Assembly (NCBI GenBank): GCA_015039365.1
Contig: WION01000270.1
Coordinates: forward strand, 1-64,000
Origin: Amanita rubescens
Taxonomy: Eukaryota > Basidiomycota > Agaricomycetes > Agaricales > Amanitaceae
Length of the DNA: 64,000 bases
Reading direction: 5' to 3'
The notes beneath the pieces were generated by a model. That model was not told the DNA's origin, did not search any database, and saw only the letters and a program-made list of their open reading frames with translations. A program made the position numbers and the translations under genes. Of this stretch, positions 1 to 12,948 are shown piece after piece. Position 1 is the stretch's first letter; the number at the start of each line of letters is the position of its first letter.

Positions 1-1618
1 CCACATATAAGAACAATCAATGATCAGGCAGCACAGCTAAATGTAAATAACTTTTACTATGATGATGAATGTGATCAATTTTCACATGTATTCTATCACA
101 TTGGGAGTTGGAATGAGATGGAAAAACTAAGGATGCAGATGTTGGAAAGAAGGAAAGCATATCTTGGACCAAAACATCCATTTGTTTTGAACAGCATGGG
201 TGATCTAGCATCCACATACTGGGACCAGGGGAGGTGGGATGAGGCAGAGAAGCTGGAAGTAGAAGTCATGGAGGCAAGGAAAGAAACTCTTGGATCACAT
301 CACCCGGACACACTTACTAGCATGGGTAATCTAGCATCCATATACAGGAACAAGGGGAGATGGGATGAGGCAGAGAAGTTGGGTGTGGAAGTCATGGAGG
401 CAAGGAAAGACAAGTTTGGATCACATCACCTAGACACTCTCTCTAGCATGGCTAATCTAGCATCCACATACAGGCACCAGGGGAGATGGGATGAGGCAGA
501 AAAGCTGGGGGTAGAAGTCATGGAGGCAAGGAAAGAAAAGCTTGGATCACAGCATGCAGCCACTCTTGCTAGCATGGCTAATCTAGCATCCACATACAGT
601 GCCCAGGGAAGGTGGGATGAAGATGAGAAGCTGGAGGTAGAAGTCTTGGAGGCAAGAAAAGAAAAGCTTGGATCACATCACCCAGATACTCTCATCAGCA
701 TGGCTAATCTAGCAACCACATACAGTAACCAGGGGAGGCAGAATGAGGCAGAGAAGCTTCTTGTGGAAGTCATGGAGGCAAGAAGAGGGGAGCTTGGGTT
801 GCATCACCCAAACACTCTTAGTTGCATGGCTAATCTAGCATTCACATATGGTAACCAGGGCAGGTGGGATGAGGCAGAGAAGCTTTTTGTCAAAGTCATA
901 GAGGCAAGCAAGGAAAAGCTTGGATCACATCACCCAGACACTCTTGCTAGCATGGCTAATCTAGCTTCCACATACAGTTACCGGAGGAGGTGGGATGAGG
1001 CAGAGAAGCATTTTGTGGAAGTCATCAAGGCAAGGAAAGAAAAGCTTGGATCACATCACCCAGACACTCTTACCAGCATGGCTAATCTAGCATCCACATA
1101 CAGTAATCAGGGGAGGTGGGGTGAGGCAGAGAAGTTGGAGGTAGAGGTCATGGAGGCAAGGAAAGAAAAGCTTGGACCACAGCACCCAGCCACACTTACC
1201 AGCATGGTTAATCTAGGATTCACATACTGTAACCAGGGGAGGTGGGATGAGGCAGAGAAGCCTTGTGTAGAAGTCCTGGAGGCAAGAACAGAAAAGCTTG
1301 GATCATATCACCCAGACACTCTCACCAGCATGTCTAATCTAGCATGCATATACAATAAACAGGAGGTGGGATGAGGCAGAGAAGCTGCAGGTAGAAGTCA
1401 TTGAGGCAAGGAAAGAAAAGTTTGGATCACAGCACTCAGACACTCTCACCAGCATGGCTTATCTAGCATCCATGTACAGTGACCAGGGGAGGGATGAGGG
1501 TATTGATTTACTTTCTCAAGCTGTCCAGTTAATGGAGGTTGAGATGGGATGCCAGCATCCAACTACAATTTCCTACAGGGAAATGTTGGAGTCTGACAGG
1601 AATGCCAGTTTTTCATAG
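1..1618 (+). pseudogene. NB-ARC/TPR (NLR-like) gene copy 1, 3' part, frameshifted
   Basis: The reading frame is open from base 1, so the gene begins before the window. What is visible is the linker after the NB-ARC domain, which matches the same region of the copies at 6477-11103 and 56015-59032, followed by about ten 42-residue TPR units with the core GRWDEAEKLEVEVMEARKEK and SHHPDTLTSMANLASTY. This is the kinesin-light-chain type TPR array found in fungal STAND proteins, thought to act as a ligand-sensing domain in self/non-self recognition. Near 1363 two bases are missing from the usual CAGGGGAGGTGG, which gives a stop at 1372-1374. The array continues in frame 2 to a TAG at 1616-1618 and ends with the same LLSQAVQLMEV...HPTTI tail as the other copies. 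It is either a recent pseudogene or a sequencing error; a protein truncated inside the TPRs is also possible. Confidence 0.5.
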
Positions 1619-2719
1619 TTGAGCCTCAGCTGTCATGTACATACCTTACTAAGTAATTGAAGTAGTAAGTAACCAGTTTGAACATGTAATGTTATTCAAC
1701 AGTATCATGTACTGTGACTTTTCCCTCTGTTATCATGCAGCTGAGGCAGGGAGCATTGGAGTTGAGCTTTTGATGTGGGCCTCCGAGTCAAACGGGCAGT
1801 GACAGTGCCTATCCAGACTTGAATAGTGATTTGGGACAGACAAAAATCGAAGAGTCGGATTCGAATGTAACAGCATTTGCCGTGTACAACATATACTTAT
1901 TCAAATGGTGTGGGTGACGCGTATCATTTGGTCTTGGAGCTGTGTTGACGGGCGGAAAGACAGCCTGAGGTTCTCACGTCACGAACGGCCACAAATGTGC
2001 TTTTGGCATTTATGATACACATATGAGTCGCTTGTGTAGTTGGATACAATAGGAATACATGGCTCCCAGGAAAAAGTCCCTGTTGAAGAAATCGGTTAGC
2101 ATAGAGAGACGTTCACTGGCTCTCAACCTGCACCTGAATCGCTGCATTGAATGTCACTTCAAACAGCTTCAAATTGAAGTTCATCCGGCCTCTCATCAGC
2201 CCCGCCTCGACGTCGAATCCGGCGGTCCAATTCAACTCACCATAATGCGCCAGGATGGTATACGGATAAAGTTGGTTCCTAGACTAGGGCCCTTGAAGCA
2301 CTGAAGCGCATCGAAAAACGCTTCAGACGCCGCTCTCGACGTGTATGTTGGGTAGAAGTTTTTTTGATGACGGCGTCTGGAGAGGTATTTCCGCTCGCTA
2401 TAGAGCGCGAGGTCTGGAAATCGCATATGGCGTCCGTGTTGGCGTTGATTTTCCAAATGCGTCGTTCGAGTTTTGTTATAGGTATGTAACGTCTTCGTCA
2501 ATGTGGAATCGAGACTGCACCTTTAACGCTTGTAGTACTTTCCTTACGGAACATCGAGGCGAGAGCATGACTCAGTGTGGTCGCTTACATCAGCGTGATG
2601 AGCTACGCTCCCGCCAACCCACCCGCGATCGCCCCTTTCTCGGTCCAGCCACTTATGGCTGGCGTGTTTGGTGAGTGTGCGAGTCGTTGAGAAGCGTTGC
2701 CAACTGACACGTTCAGCAG
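1619..2719. other. intergenic, no gene recognised
   Basis: The first 150 bases resemble the 3' flanks of the other two NLR copies (shared GAGCCTCAGCTGT and AGTTTGAA words), so the duplication unit extends past the stop codon. The rest holds only short ORFs on both strands that I could not relate to any family. The last part may contain the lost first exon of the CNH-domain pseudogene that follows. Confidence 0.5.
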
Positions 2720-3805
2720 AGTTTGATTTTGAACGCGACGTGCGCGTAACAGCCGCTCAGGCTGCTGCCAACGAGATTTACGCTGGCTGTTTCAAATGGC
2801 GAGCTCCTCAGGTTTGCTCTCCAACCGGACCACTCCCACACCCTCGTCTCTCGTCAGACCGTCACTGCAGGGAAATCCATAGACGATATCGTCATCATAC
2901 CGTGCCAACACCGAGCATTAATCCAGTCCGATGGCCAACTCCACTTTTACACCATCCCTTCACTCGACCCGATTCCTCAAAACGTGATACGACCCATCCG
3001 CCACGTCGTCACATTTGCAGTGGATCATTTCCACCTCCAACGACCTCCACCACCTCTATCCTCCTCTTCCCAAACACTAGACCTCGTTGATTTCTGCGTC
3101 GTCAAAAAACGAGCCATCGCTCAATACACTTTGCGAGATAGACTCTACTACCACAAAGTACATAGACTCTCTACCTCATTATCCTTTACTTATTGCTAAC
3201 AGGCTATGTATGCAGGAAATACCGCTCCCGCAAGGTGGCACCCTAGCCAAACGCATCGGCCCCTCCCTCTGCATCGCCGACAACGTCCATTACAACATCA
3301 TCAACCTCGACGAAGCATCTCTCTTTCCCATCTTACCCCTCTCCCAGGCAATCGACCCAACACCTTTTCCAATAAAACCATCTATCACCGTTCATTGGCG
3401 ATTCAGAGTTTTTGATTTCTATCCTGGACGGGTGCGAGTACCATCGGTGTGTTTATAACAGGGTGAAGGCGATCCCGTTAGGGGTACTTTGGAATGGCCG
3501 AGCTTACCCAGAGTCGGTTTGTGAGTGTCGTGCAAAAACGAAGCAGAGCGATATTTAATAATCGTTTGCAGGCTTGGATTATCCCTACGTCACTTCGTGC
3601 TCCCAAATCGAACCATCGAGATTCATAACATTGAAACTCAGTCGATTGTGCAAGTCATAAGCGCTCCTGCGACGGAACGATGGCCATGGTCCGTCGGAGC
3701 GAACAGCTTTGGTGGCGAGTTTGGAAGGATACCTAGTACCCTCTGCACAACGTTCAGAAAAGATGCAATTAACCCGCGTTCCACTTTTACGTTCTACCTG
3801 AATTA
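2720..3805 (+). pseudogene. CNH-domain vacuolar sorting protein (Vps39/Vps3/TGFBRAP1 family), N-terminal fragment
   Basis: Translating all three frames and switching between them recovers a continuous CNH-domain sequence. It includes RVTAAQAAANEIYAGC, then SNGELLRFALQPD, GQLHFYTIPSLDPIPQNVI, VDFCVVKKRAIAQYTLRDRL, EIPLPQGGTLAKRIG, LCIADNVHYNIINLDEASL, GDPVRGTLEWPSLP, LDYPYVTS and TIEIHNIETQSIVQVI, ending at RSEKMQLTRVPLLR. Family members are subunits of the HOPS/CORVET tethering complexes that direct vesicle fusion at endosome and vacuole. An intron at 3158-3215 and a second ending near 3573 keep good splice sites. Frameshifts occur near 2793, 3391, 3420 and 3465. The clathrin-repeat half of the protein is absent, because the histone pair starts directly after. 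It is a fragment, not a working gene; the choice between Vps39 and Vps3 is uncertain. Confidence 0.5.
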
Positions 3806-3859
3806 CAAATGTAGTATGGTACGAATATAATACACTTGAAATCACAATTTTTTTTTCGA

Positions 3860-4376
<517 letters not shown>

Positions 4377-4604
4377 GGTTGTATGTATGTTGTTGATGGA
4401 ATACGAAGAACTTGAAAAGGGGACGACGCGTGACACAACTCACGCATTTATATAATAACGCACGCGCGTCAACAAGACAAGACGCGTGCACGGTCGCGTC
4501 ATGGGACCAAACAATGCCAAATATATATGACTATATAATTCATTCCCACCGCCGCATTCACGAGATCCATCCAACTCTAACCGCAACCACCACCTAACAA
4601 CGCC
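4377..4604. promoter_or_regulatory. shared H2A/H2B divergent promoter
   Basis: This 228-bp gap separates the start codons of the divergent H2A (-) and H2B (+) genes, the arrangement expected for co-regulated S-phase histone pairs. It contains TATA-like words on both sides (TTTATATAATAA near 4448 and AAATATATATGACTATATAA near 4518) and CACGCG-rich sequence between them. No further element was identified with confidence. Confidence 0.5.
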
Positions 4605-5215
<611 letters not shown>

Positions 5216-6476
5216 ACGTGTCGTGTCTTACTTTTTTCTATCTCTTGTACACCAGTGTATTTCATTAATCTATTATCTCGTGTATTGTTGCTGTTCTACC
5301 ATGTGTCGTAGTCTTGTCGATTGTGGTAATGGCATTAAATATTAAATCGCTATAGCGATGTAGGAAGATGCACTTTGTATGCTTGTTTCGTTTCTTTCAT
5401 CAACGTGCCACCGATGTCGGGTGCTTCGGACGAACTCTAACACGCCGCTCGGCAGTAGAGTGGTGTGACAGCGCCGCAATCATGTTGTGATCCTTCACGT
5501 AGAAAGTACGGTTTTCCATTCTTCATCCATCTTATGACTCAATTCGTGGTGAGTCAGATCCTTTTTATGGTGCATGATGTCAGGGCGTCACTCACGTCGT
5601 AACGACCACTCAAGCGGACGAACATTGAATGTATATCATACCTCTGGATGCGCGCACACTCTCAAGCTGGCACTGTTTGTTGCATCACCTTGGCTCCGAA
5701 CATCTCTTCTTCGACCAATTTAACCATGAATACCGTATTTGTTTTAAAGGTCATAATTGCATCGTGCGGTTCCATCACAGCGTACAACTGCGGCAGCGGT
5801 CCAGAGGCAGTAGGGATCTCCCTTCTTAGGAATGTCACGGCGGTTTCAGAACCTTCAGGGTGCGGCGCGTCCGATGGCGTGCGGCGGTTCCATAGGGCGG
5901 CGTGGGCTTATTCAGTTGCAATGTCGTACTAATAACCTTGGTGTGTGCTGCATATAATCTGACACCTTCTTGAATGATCCATTCGTATATAGGGGCCCGG
6001 TATAAATCTATATTTTCCTAAACAAGCATCCAAAGTCACGAAGGATGACTCGTCGCTCACTGTCTGCAGGGATTCGTCTACTTCAACTAGGTGCTGGTGA
6101 CGTGGAAGGGTAGTATTAGGAGGCGGCATGGTGCGGCGTACCTATTGCATTGACGGCCCTCACGCAGTTGATCCAGGTCTTGCTTTGGCTTCGACTAGAT
6201 AGCTGAAGTTAAAAACCAGCTGCCGCAATTTAGCTTAGCGAGAGCCGAGGCATAGCTTTAGCAGCACTATCAAAAGCTTACCTCTGATGCCTCCATCCTG
6301 TACATTAAACTGAGGCAATAAGTACCATACTACAGTTCCTTGTTCAAACTGCTTCTTTGCTTTACCATATTCAACTATAAGGTATACTGCATTCCACATA
6401 ATTCTCTACATGATAACTACATAAGGCTCAACTATAAAACTCTGGCATTCCTCACTGCCCATCATGAAACAATTGA
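5216..6476. other. intergenic with a coding-like stretch on the minus strand
   Basis: Most of this has no recognisable gene. On the minus strand between about 5,920 and 5,665 one frame reads without stop through SETAVTFLRREIPTASGPLP and YAVMEPHDAIMTFKTNTVF, ending QQTVPA and a stop, which looks like the 3' end of a real protein. Upstream frames (5,930-6,230) are broken. I could not assign a family. The last 250 bases are the 3' flank of the NLR that follows and resemble the flanks of the other NLR copies. Confidence 0.5.
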
Positions 6477-9400
6477 TTAATGTAACTGGGCATCATCCCT
6501 TTCTGTCTGTATCCTGCCAACTTTAGCAGACTTCAACTTTTTCCTGTAGTAAATGGTAGTTGGGTGCTGGCATCCCATCCCAACCTCCATTAACTGGACA
6601 GCTTGAGAAAGTAAATCATGGCCCTCATTTGACCTTCCCTGTTTCCTACATGTAAGTGCCAGATTGGCCATGCTGGAAAGAGTGTCTGGGTGGTGTGATC
6701 CAAACTTTTCTTTCCTTGCCTCCATGACTTCTACTTCCAGTTTCTCTGCCTCATCCCACCTCCTCTGCTTCATGTATGTCAATGCCAGATTAGCCATGCT
6801 TGCAAGAGTATCTGGGTGATGTGATCCAAGTTGTTTTTTGCTTGCCTCCATGACTTTTACCCCCAGCTTCTCTGCCTCATCCCACCTCCCCTGCTTCCTA
6901 TATGTGCATGCTAGATCAGCCATGCTTGCAAGAGTGTCTGGGTGATGTGATCCAAGCTGTTTTTTGCTTGTCTCCATGACTTTTACCTCCAGCTTCTCTG
7001 CCTCATCCCACCTCCCCTGCTTCCTATATGTGCATGCTAGATCAGCCATGCTGATAAGAGTGTCTGGGTGCTGCAATCCAAGCTTTTCTTGCCTTGCCTT
7101 CATTACTTCTACCTCCAGCTTCTCTGCCTCATCCCACCTCCTTTGCTTCCTGTATGTGGATGCTAGATCAGCCATGCTGGTAAGAGTGTCTGGGTGCTGC
7201 AATCCAAACCTTTTCTTGCCTTGTCTTCATTACTTCTGCCTCCAGCTTCTCTGCCTCATCCCACCTCCCCTGTGTCCTGTATGTGGATGCTAAATCAGCC
7301 ATGCTGGTAACAGTGTCTGGGTGCTGTGATCCAAGCTGCTCTTTGCTTGCCTCCATGACTTTTACCTCCAGCTTCTCTGCCTCATCCCACCTCCCCTGTT
7401 CCAAGTATGTACATGCTAGATTAGCCATGCTGGTAAGAGTGTCCGGGTGCTGCAATCCAAACTTTTCTTGCCTTGTCTTCATTACTTCTACCTCCAGCTT
7501 CTCTGCCTCATCCCATCTCCCCTGTGTCCTGTATGTGGATGCTAAATCAGCCATGCTGGTAAGAGTGTCTGGGTGCTGTGATCCAAGCTGCTCTTTGCTT
7601 GCCTCCATGACTTTTACCTCCAGCTTCTCTGCCTCATCCCACCTCCCCTGCTCCCAGTATGTATGTGCTAAATCAGCCATGCTGGCAAGAGTGTCTGCAT
7701 GCTGCAATCCAAACTTTTCTTGCCTTGCCTTCATTACTTCTACCTCCAGCTTCTCTGCCTCATCCCACCTCCCCTGTGTCCTGTATGTGGATGCTAAATC
7801 AGCCATGCTAGTAAGAGTGTCTGGGTGCTGGGATCCAAGCTGCTCTTTGCTTGCCTCCATGACTTTTACCTCCAGCTTCTCTGCCTCATCCCACCTCCCC
7901 TGGTTCCAGTATGTGCATGCTAGATTAGCCATGCTGGTAAGAGTGTCTGGGTGCTGTGATCCAATCTTTTCTTCCCTTGCCTCCATGACCTCTACCTCCA
8001 GCTTCTCTGCCTCATCCCACCTCCCCTGGTTCTTGTTTGTAAGTGCTAGATTGGCCATGCTGATAAGAGTGTCTGGGTGCTGTGATCCAAGCTTTTCTTT
8101 CCTTGCCTCCATGACTCCTACCTCCAGCTTCTCCACCTTGTCCCATCTCGCCTGGTCATAGTATGTCAATGCTAGATTAGTCATGCTGTTAAGAGTATCT
8201 GGGTGTTGTGATCCAAGCTTTTCTTTGCTTGCCTCCATGACTTCTAGCTCCAGCTTTTCTGTTTCATCCCATCTCCCCTGATTCCTGTAAATCCATGCTA
8301 GATCAGCCATACTGGTAAGAGTGTCTGGGTGCTGTGATCCCAGCTTGTCTTTCATTTCCATCATGACTTCTACCTGCAGCTTCTCTGCCTCATCCCACCT
8401 CCCCTGGTAACAATATATGCATGCTAAATTAGTCATGCTGGTAAGAGTGTCCAAGTGCTGTGAGCCAAGCATTTCTTTGCCCACCTCTAAAACTTCTACC
8501 TCTAGCTTCTCTGCCTCATCCCACATCCCCTGGTTCCTGTATGTAAATGCTAGATTGGCCATGCTGGTAAGAGTGTCTGGGTGATGTGATCCAAACTTTT
8601 CCTTGCTGGCCTCTAAGACTTTTACCTCCAGCTTCTCTGCCTCATCCCACCTCCCCTGATGCCCGTATGTGAATGCTAGATTAGCCATGCTGGTAAGAGT
8701 GCATGGGTGCTGTGGTCCAAGCTTTTTTTTCCTTGCCTCCATGACTTCTACATCCAGCTTCCCTGCCTCATCCCACCTCCCTTGCCCCCTATATGTGGAT
8801 GCTAGACCAGCCATGCTGATAAGAGTGTCTGGGTGCTGCAATCCAAGCTTTTCTTTGCTTGCCTCCATGACTTTTACATCCAGCTTCTCTGCCTCATCCC
8901 ACCTCCCCTGGTACCTGTATGTGGATGCTAAATCAGCCATGCTGGTAAGAGTGTCTGGGTGATCTGATCCAAGGGTTTTTTTCCTTGCATCCATAACTTC
9001 TACATGCAGCTTCTCTGCCTCATCCCACCTCCCCTGCTTCCTATATATGGATGATACATTAGCCATGGCAGCAAGAGTGGTTGGGTGCTGTGATCCAAGA
9101 TGTTCTTTCATTGTTTCCAGAACTTCTACATGCAGCTTCTCTGCTTCATCCTGTCTCCCCTGCTCACAGTATGTGGATGCTAGATTAGCCATGCTGACAA
9201 GAGTGTATGGGTGCTGTGATCCAAGCTTTTCTTTCCTTGCCTCTGTGACTTCTACCTGCAGCTTCTCTGCCTCATCACACCTACCCTGCCCCCGGTATGT
9301 GGATGCTAGACTAGCCATGCTAGTGAGAGTGTCTGGGTGATGTGATCCAAGCTGTTCTTTTCTTGCCTCCATGACTTCTACATGCAGCTTCTCTGCCTCA

Positions 9401-11103
9401 TCCCACCTGCCTTGTCTCCTGTATGTAGATGCTAGATTACCCATGCTATTCAGAACCAATGGATGTTTTGGTCCAAGAGCTGCTTTCCTTCTTTCCAACA
9501 TCCACATCCTTAGCTTTTCCATCTCATTCCAACTCCCAATGTGATGGAATACATGTGAAAATTGATCACATTCATCATCATAGTAGAAGTTATTTACATT
9601 TAGCTGTGATGCCTGATTATTGATTGTTCTTATGTGTGGTGCAAGTAGCTGAGAATATTCATAATTGTGAATGTTACTATCAAACTCCACAGAACAGGCT
9701 AACAATGCCTTTGTCATAAGAACCTGCCATACAATTTCCATCTTTGGAATTCTACTCCTGCTCCAAGAATGGATTACAGGGTGGACTGAATAAAGCTTTC
9801 CACTGCATTTAATCAGGGAAAATGACAGCAGCACTTGAATCCCTAATTGAAATTGCATTTTATTCCATTCCCCATTTTCATCCAAGAACAAGACCTTAGG
9901 ATCCACCATTGTTATTGAAAGTGGGAGACCAACTTCCTCCTCTTCATCAATGTTTCTCTTCATATAGTTCTCTGCAGCATTTTTGAATAACTCCTCTGGT
10001 ATATTTTCATGATGCAAAAATGCAATTATCTGATGTAGAGTAATAGCACTCTCAGCTGCCATAGCTTCAGGTTTTCTGTCTTGTGCAGCTCTTCTTTCAA
10101 TTTCTTTCATTGAGATCTCCCAAGTTCCATATGTGCAGGATCCATAATCAGATGCTCCTTTGAATAAAGGATTTGACATTAATTCATCATGATTCTTGGC
10201 ATATAATTCCAGGTAATCATCAAGGGAGCATTTACATGTTAGCATATATGCCCCAGCTTGGTCAATTGCAAGGGGAATCCCTCCAAGCTTTGAAATAAGT
10301 AGTTTGCCCTTGGTTTGCATACCCTCTGATGTATAATTTAGCCTGGATGATTTTAACAGCAGAGATAATGCCTCCTCTTCTCCCATTTCAAGAACCTCCA
10401 TTGAATTCTCTGTGATTCTCATCAATTCCAGATTCCTGCTTGTTATCAAAATATTTCCTCCATCTCCAGGAGGGAGGAACCTTTCTACTATTTGGTATCC
10501 ACCATCTGCATTATCATATATTATCAACCAATTGAACTTTTTTGAAATCCACTTGAGAGCAGCTCCAGCTGAAGAGGCAGCTTCAGCAGTGGCACTATTT
10601 GCCTGAGCAATTTGCTTGAGTCTGAGATCAATAGTACTCTCTGAAGAAGCATCAATCCAAAATATGTCAGAAAATCTATGTAAGATACTCAATTATATTC
10701 AATGTAGCTATGTGAATTGTCTAGTAGCACTCACAGAGTTTCATGTTTTTCAATAAATTTGAGGCAAATTTGAGTCTTTCCAATGCCTCCCATACCATGC
10801 AAAAGAAATGACTTCCTTTGTCTGGTGGCACTTAAGGCAAAATGATCCCTTAGGCACTCTAAATATGTACCACGACCTGTAAACATAGTACTTGAATGCC
10901 TTAGAGGAGGCAAGGGTGGTAACATATCAGAAGGAACAATTGAGTGACCAATTGTTTGCTAAGAGTTAGATCATTGATATCTGAGTCACACTAACCCAAT
11001 GTTACTGTTTACATACATAATTCCCATGAACCCCAAAGAACTGGCTACCTATGACGGACACATTCTGAGCTCCAGTGAAAAAATTGCCATCTGAGCTGGC
11101 CAT
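6477..11103 (-). pseudogene. NB-ARC/TPR (NLR-like) gene copy 2, about 22 TPRs, one frameshift
   Basis: A STAND-type signalling protein of the kind linked to fungal non-self recognition. Exon 1 (11103-11017) encodes 29 residues with the motif GAQNVSVIGSQFFGVHGNY. Exon 2 (10958-10735) carries the P-loop GMGGIGKTQ, and exon 3 runs from 10675. Introns are 58 and 59 bp. The NB-ARC domain shows WLIIYDNAD (Walker B), ILITSRN, GGIPLAIDQAGAY (GLPL) and VHPVIHSW (MHD-like). About 22 TPR units of 42 residues follow. An extra C near 7209 in a CCAAAC run shifts the frame and gives a stop at 7168; the array resumes in the other frame and ends at 6477. Without that base the exons sum to 1,503 codons. The start aligned with copy 3 has changed from ATG to ACG (11154-11152), so the next in-frame ATG at 11103 is used here. 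The gene is AT-richer than its neighbours. Confidence 0.5.
7190..7960 (-). repeat. 252-bp higher-order repeat inside the TPR array
   Basis: The basic unit is 126 bp (42 residues). Here units alternate between two types, one with EVKVMEASKEQLGSQHPDT and one with EVEVMKTRQEKFGLQHPDT, so the repeat is a dimer of 252 bp. The word CCTGTGTCCTGTATGTGG starts at 7269, 7521 and 7773, exactly 252 apart. Similarity between dimers is clearly higher than between other units of the array, which points to recent expansion. The frameshift of the gene sits inside this youngest block. Confidence 0.5.
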
Positions 11104-12229
11104 GATTAGAAAGGTGGGTTGGTTGTCCCCTATAATGTGGTTTTGGTTAATCGTGGTTTCTGTGGGAGCGAAGAGAAAGAGCGATCGTAACGCACGTCAC
11201 GTGTCACACTTGACGGCAAAATGGCCACCTTTGTGTAGCTGTTCCCTTCACCCCCACCACATCCACGTTTCCTTCCTGTAGGAAATCGACATATCCTGAT
11301 AGCGAGTTCAATACGAAGATTTGGCTCTGGACCAGTTCGATTCCGATCGCACTTTGGCAGTCCTCCATGACTATCGTCGTCTCGTCTGCCTCGTACCACT
11401 ATATACCACTATATTCCAAACATGGTCAGCTTGTACACATCATCAGGAGTTGCTAGAAGCAATCCGGGCAGTCCAAGCAGCCGGAATCGTCCTGCTAACG
11501 AGGTTGTTATGTGGAGCGCAGACTCCTCTGTGATAATGCGACGGCGGGCACCTTCGGAGTGGTGGGAGGCTCGGAGGCGATGTGAAAATTGAGCTCGATG
11601 TTGCCAGCTTGGAACAGAAGCAGTTACAGAACGGCTGGGCCACCTCTCATTCAGTCGAACTTGAAGACGTCTCTCAAGCTCACCATTTGCAAAGCCTGAG
11701 GACATCAATCGAAACGCTCACAATGAGACCTGGTGTTTACGCTTATCTCCATCAAATGTACAATCTATCTGTACAATCTATCTGCTACAAAACAAACTCG
11801 TTCTGTCCTTCCTTGTGCCTTCTTCACTCCCGATACCACAGAACGGATGGCCGTTGGTAATGGTTGAACGGTAGTCTTCGTGACAAGCGGCTGGGACACG
11901 CTGTGCTTGAGGGATGATGGAGACGGTGGAGGGAACAACAAATAAGGAATGGGTGGTGGTGGTGGACCGTGGCGGTGGGGAATGAAATCCAAGACTCAAG
12001 CCCGCCCTAGCCCACTAAGCACCCACGCTAACTTTTTCTTCATAAACGGCATCTTGGAAGAACTGTCTCACCGCCCACAAAATCAAGTACTTCCTCCATC
12101 CATGCGCCAATGCAATGCCGCCATAAATCCCATTGTTCGCTTCGACATATGGATCGTTTTGAGCGCACGTTCATGCCACGTTGATCCATACTCTTATACG
12201 ACGAGAGGAATTTGGGGTTCGGTTTTGAT
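11104..12229. other. intergenic, no gene recognised
   Basis: The first 50 bases match the 5' region of NLR copy 3, including the sequence that would encode its first 18 residues. The rest holds short ORFs of biased composition on both strands. Part of it may be the lost C-terminal region of the monooxygenase relic next to it, but I could not align it. Confidence 0.5.
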
Positions 12230-12835
12230 TCCCATTCCGTGCGTGGAGCCATACGAGGTACTTTTCTGCGATGGCAGAGTGCGTTCGGAACTTCGTCGAC
12301 CAAAATAGTACCTTGTCAATCTTTACGATACATGCCTCTCTCTTTCCTGGGTATAAAAACTTGGGCAGGATTTTATCCAAATAATAAGCCACGTCGGTGG
12401 CCCGTCCCCCTTGGGTATGTTAAATCCAATCCTATATAGTATGCTGCCCGGATAACATGAGATGTTGGTCTTGGAGGTATACCGAGACACTTGGCCACGC
12501 GTCAAGTGCGTTGGATGCGGGGAAGGATACGTCGGCCAAGACCATTTGGCGCACGTACTTGTCATAATGGAAGCGCCATCCGGGTCGGCAAAGCCAAGGT
12601 TGACGAACTGACGGACGACAGAACGCGACCCGTCCGCGCCGATGACGCACTTTGCCCTGATCTTTTCTTCATTTTCAAACGCCGCGACGATCGATTCATC
12701 TTCGCCGTCAGACAACCCAACAAGTGATATGGTCTTTCCACTTTGATTCCCCGTTCCTCCGCTTTCTTGTTCAGAACCTGCTCTGGGCCCGGGATGTATT
12801 GGGACACGAGCATGGCATACGCCGCTCCGGCCCAA
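12230..12835 (-). pseudogene. FAD-dependent monooxygenase, degraded middle part
   Basis: Three frames must be combined. They give VSQYIPGPEQVLNKKAEERG and IKVERPYHLLG, then a frame change to LSDGEDESIVAAFENEEKIR and the FAD-site motif VIGADGSRSVVRQ. GFADPDG, RQMVLADVSFP, LYRIGFNIP and FWSTKFRTHSAIAEKYLV follow in shifted frames. This is the pattern of the aromatic-ring hydroxylase (PF01494-type) flavoprotein family. The N-terminal GxGxxG region and the later GD motif are not found. At least three indels separate the segments. A dead copy; its former substrate cannot be inferred. Confidence 0.5.
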
Positions 12836-12948
12836 TGTTTTCAGTTCTGCATGTCGCTATGCTTACACTGCCGTCATATATTCCATTCTTAGTTACGTTT
12901 TTATGGCAGGTGCTCTTGAGGGGGAAACACATCAAAAAGATCTCCCTA

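Noticed and set aside
7283..8161. 292-codon plus-strand ORF rich in Ser/Cys (repeated MTFTSSFSASSHLPC pattern)
   Set aside because: It is the antisense shadow of the TPR array of NLR copy 2; its repeat follows the 126-bp period of the real gene. The similar ORFs at 6964, 8669 and 9047 are rejected for the same reason.
6600..9450. Regularly spaced repeats that could suggest a CRISPR array or satellite
   Set aside because: The 126-bp period equals 42 codons and encodes TPRs in the minus frame; there are no unique spacers and this is a eukaryotic genome.
11318..11350. GTTCGATTCC word resembling a tRNA T-loop
   Set aside because: The flanking bases do not pair into a T stem and no acceptor or anticodon stem can be built around it.
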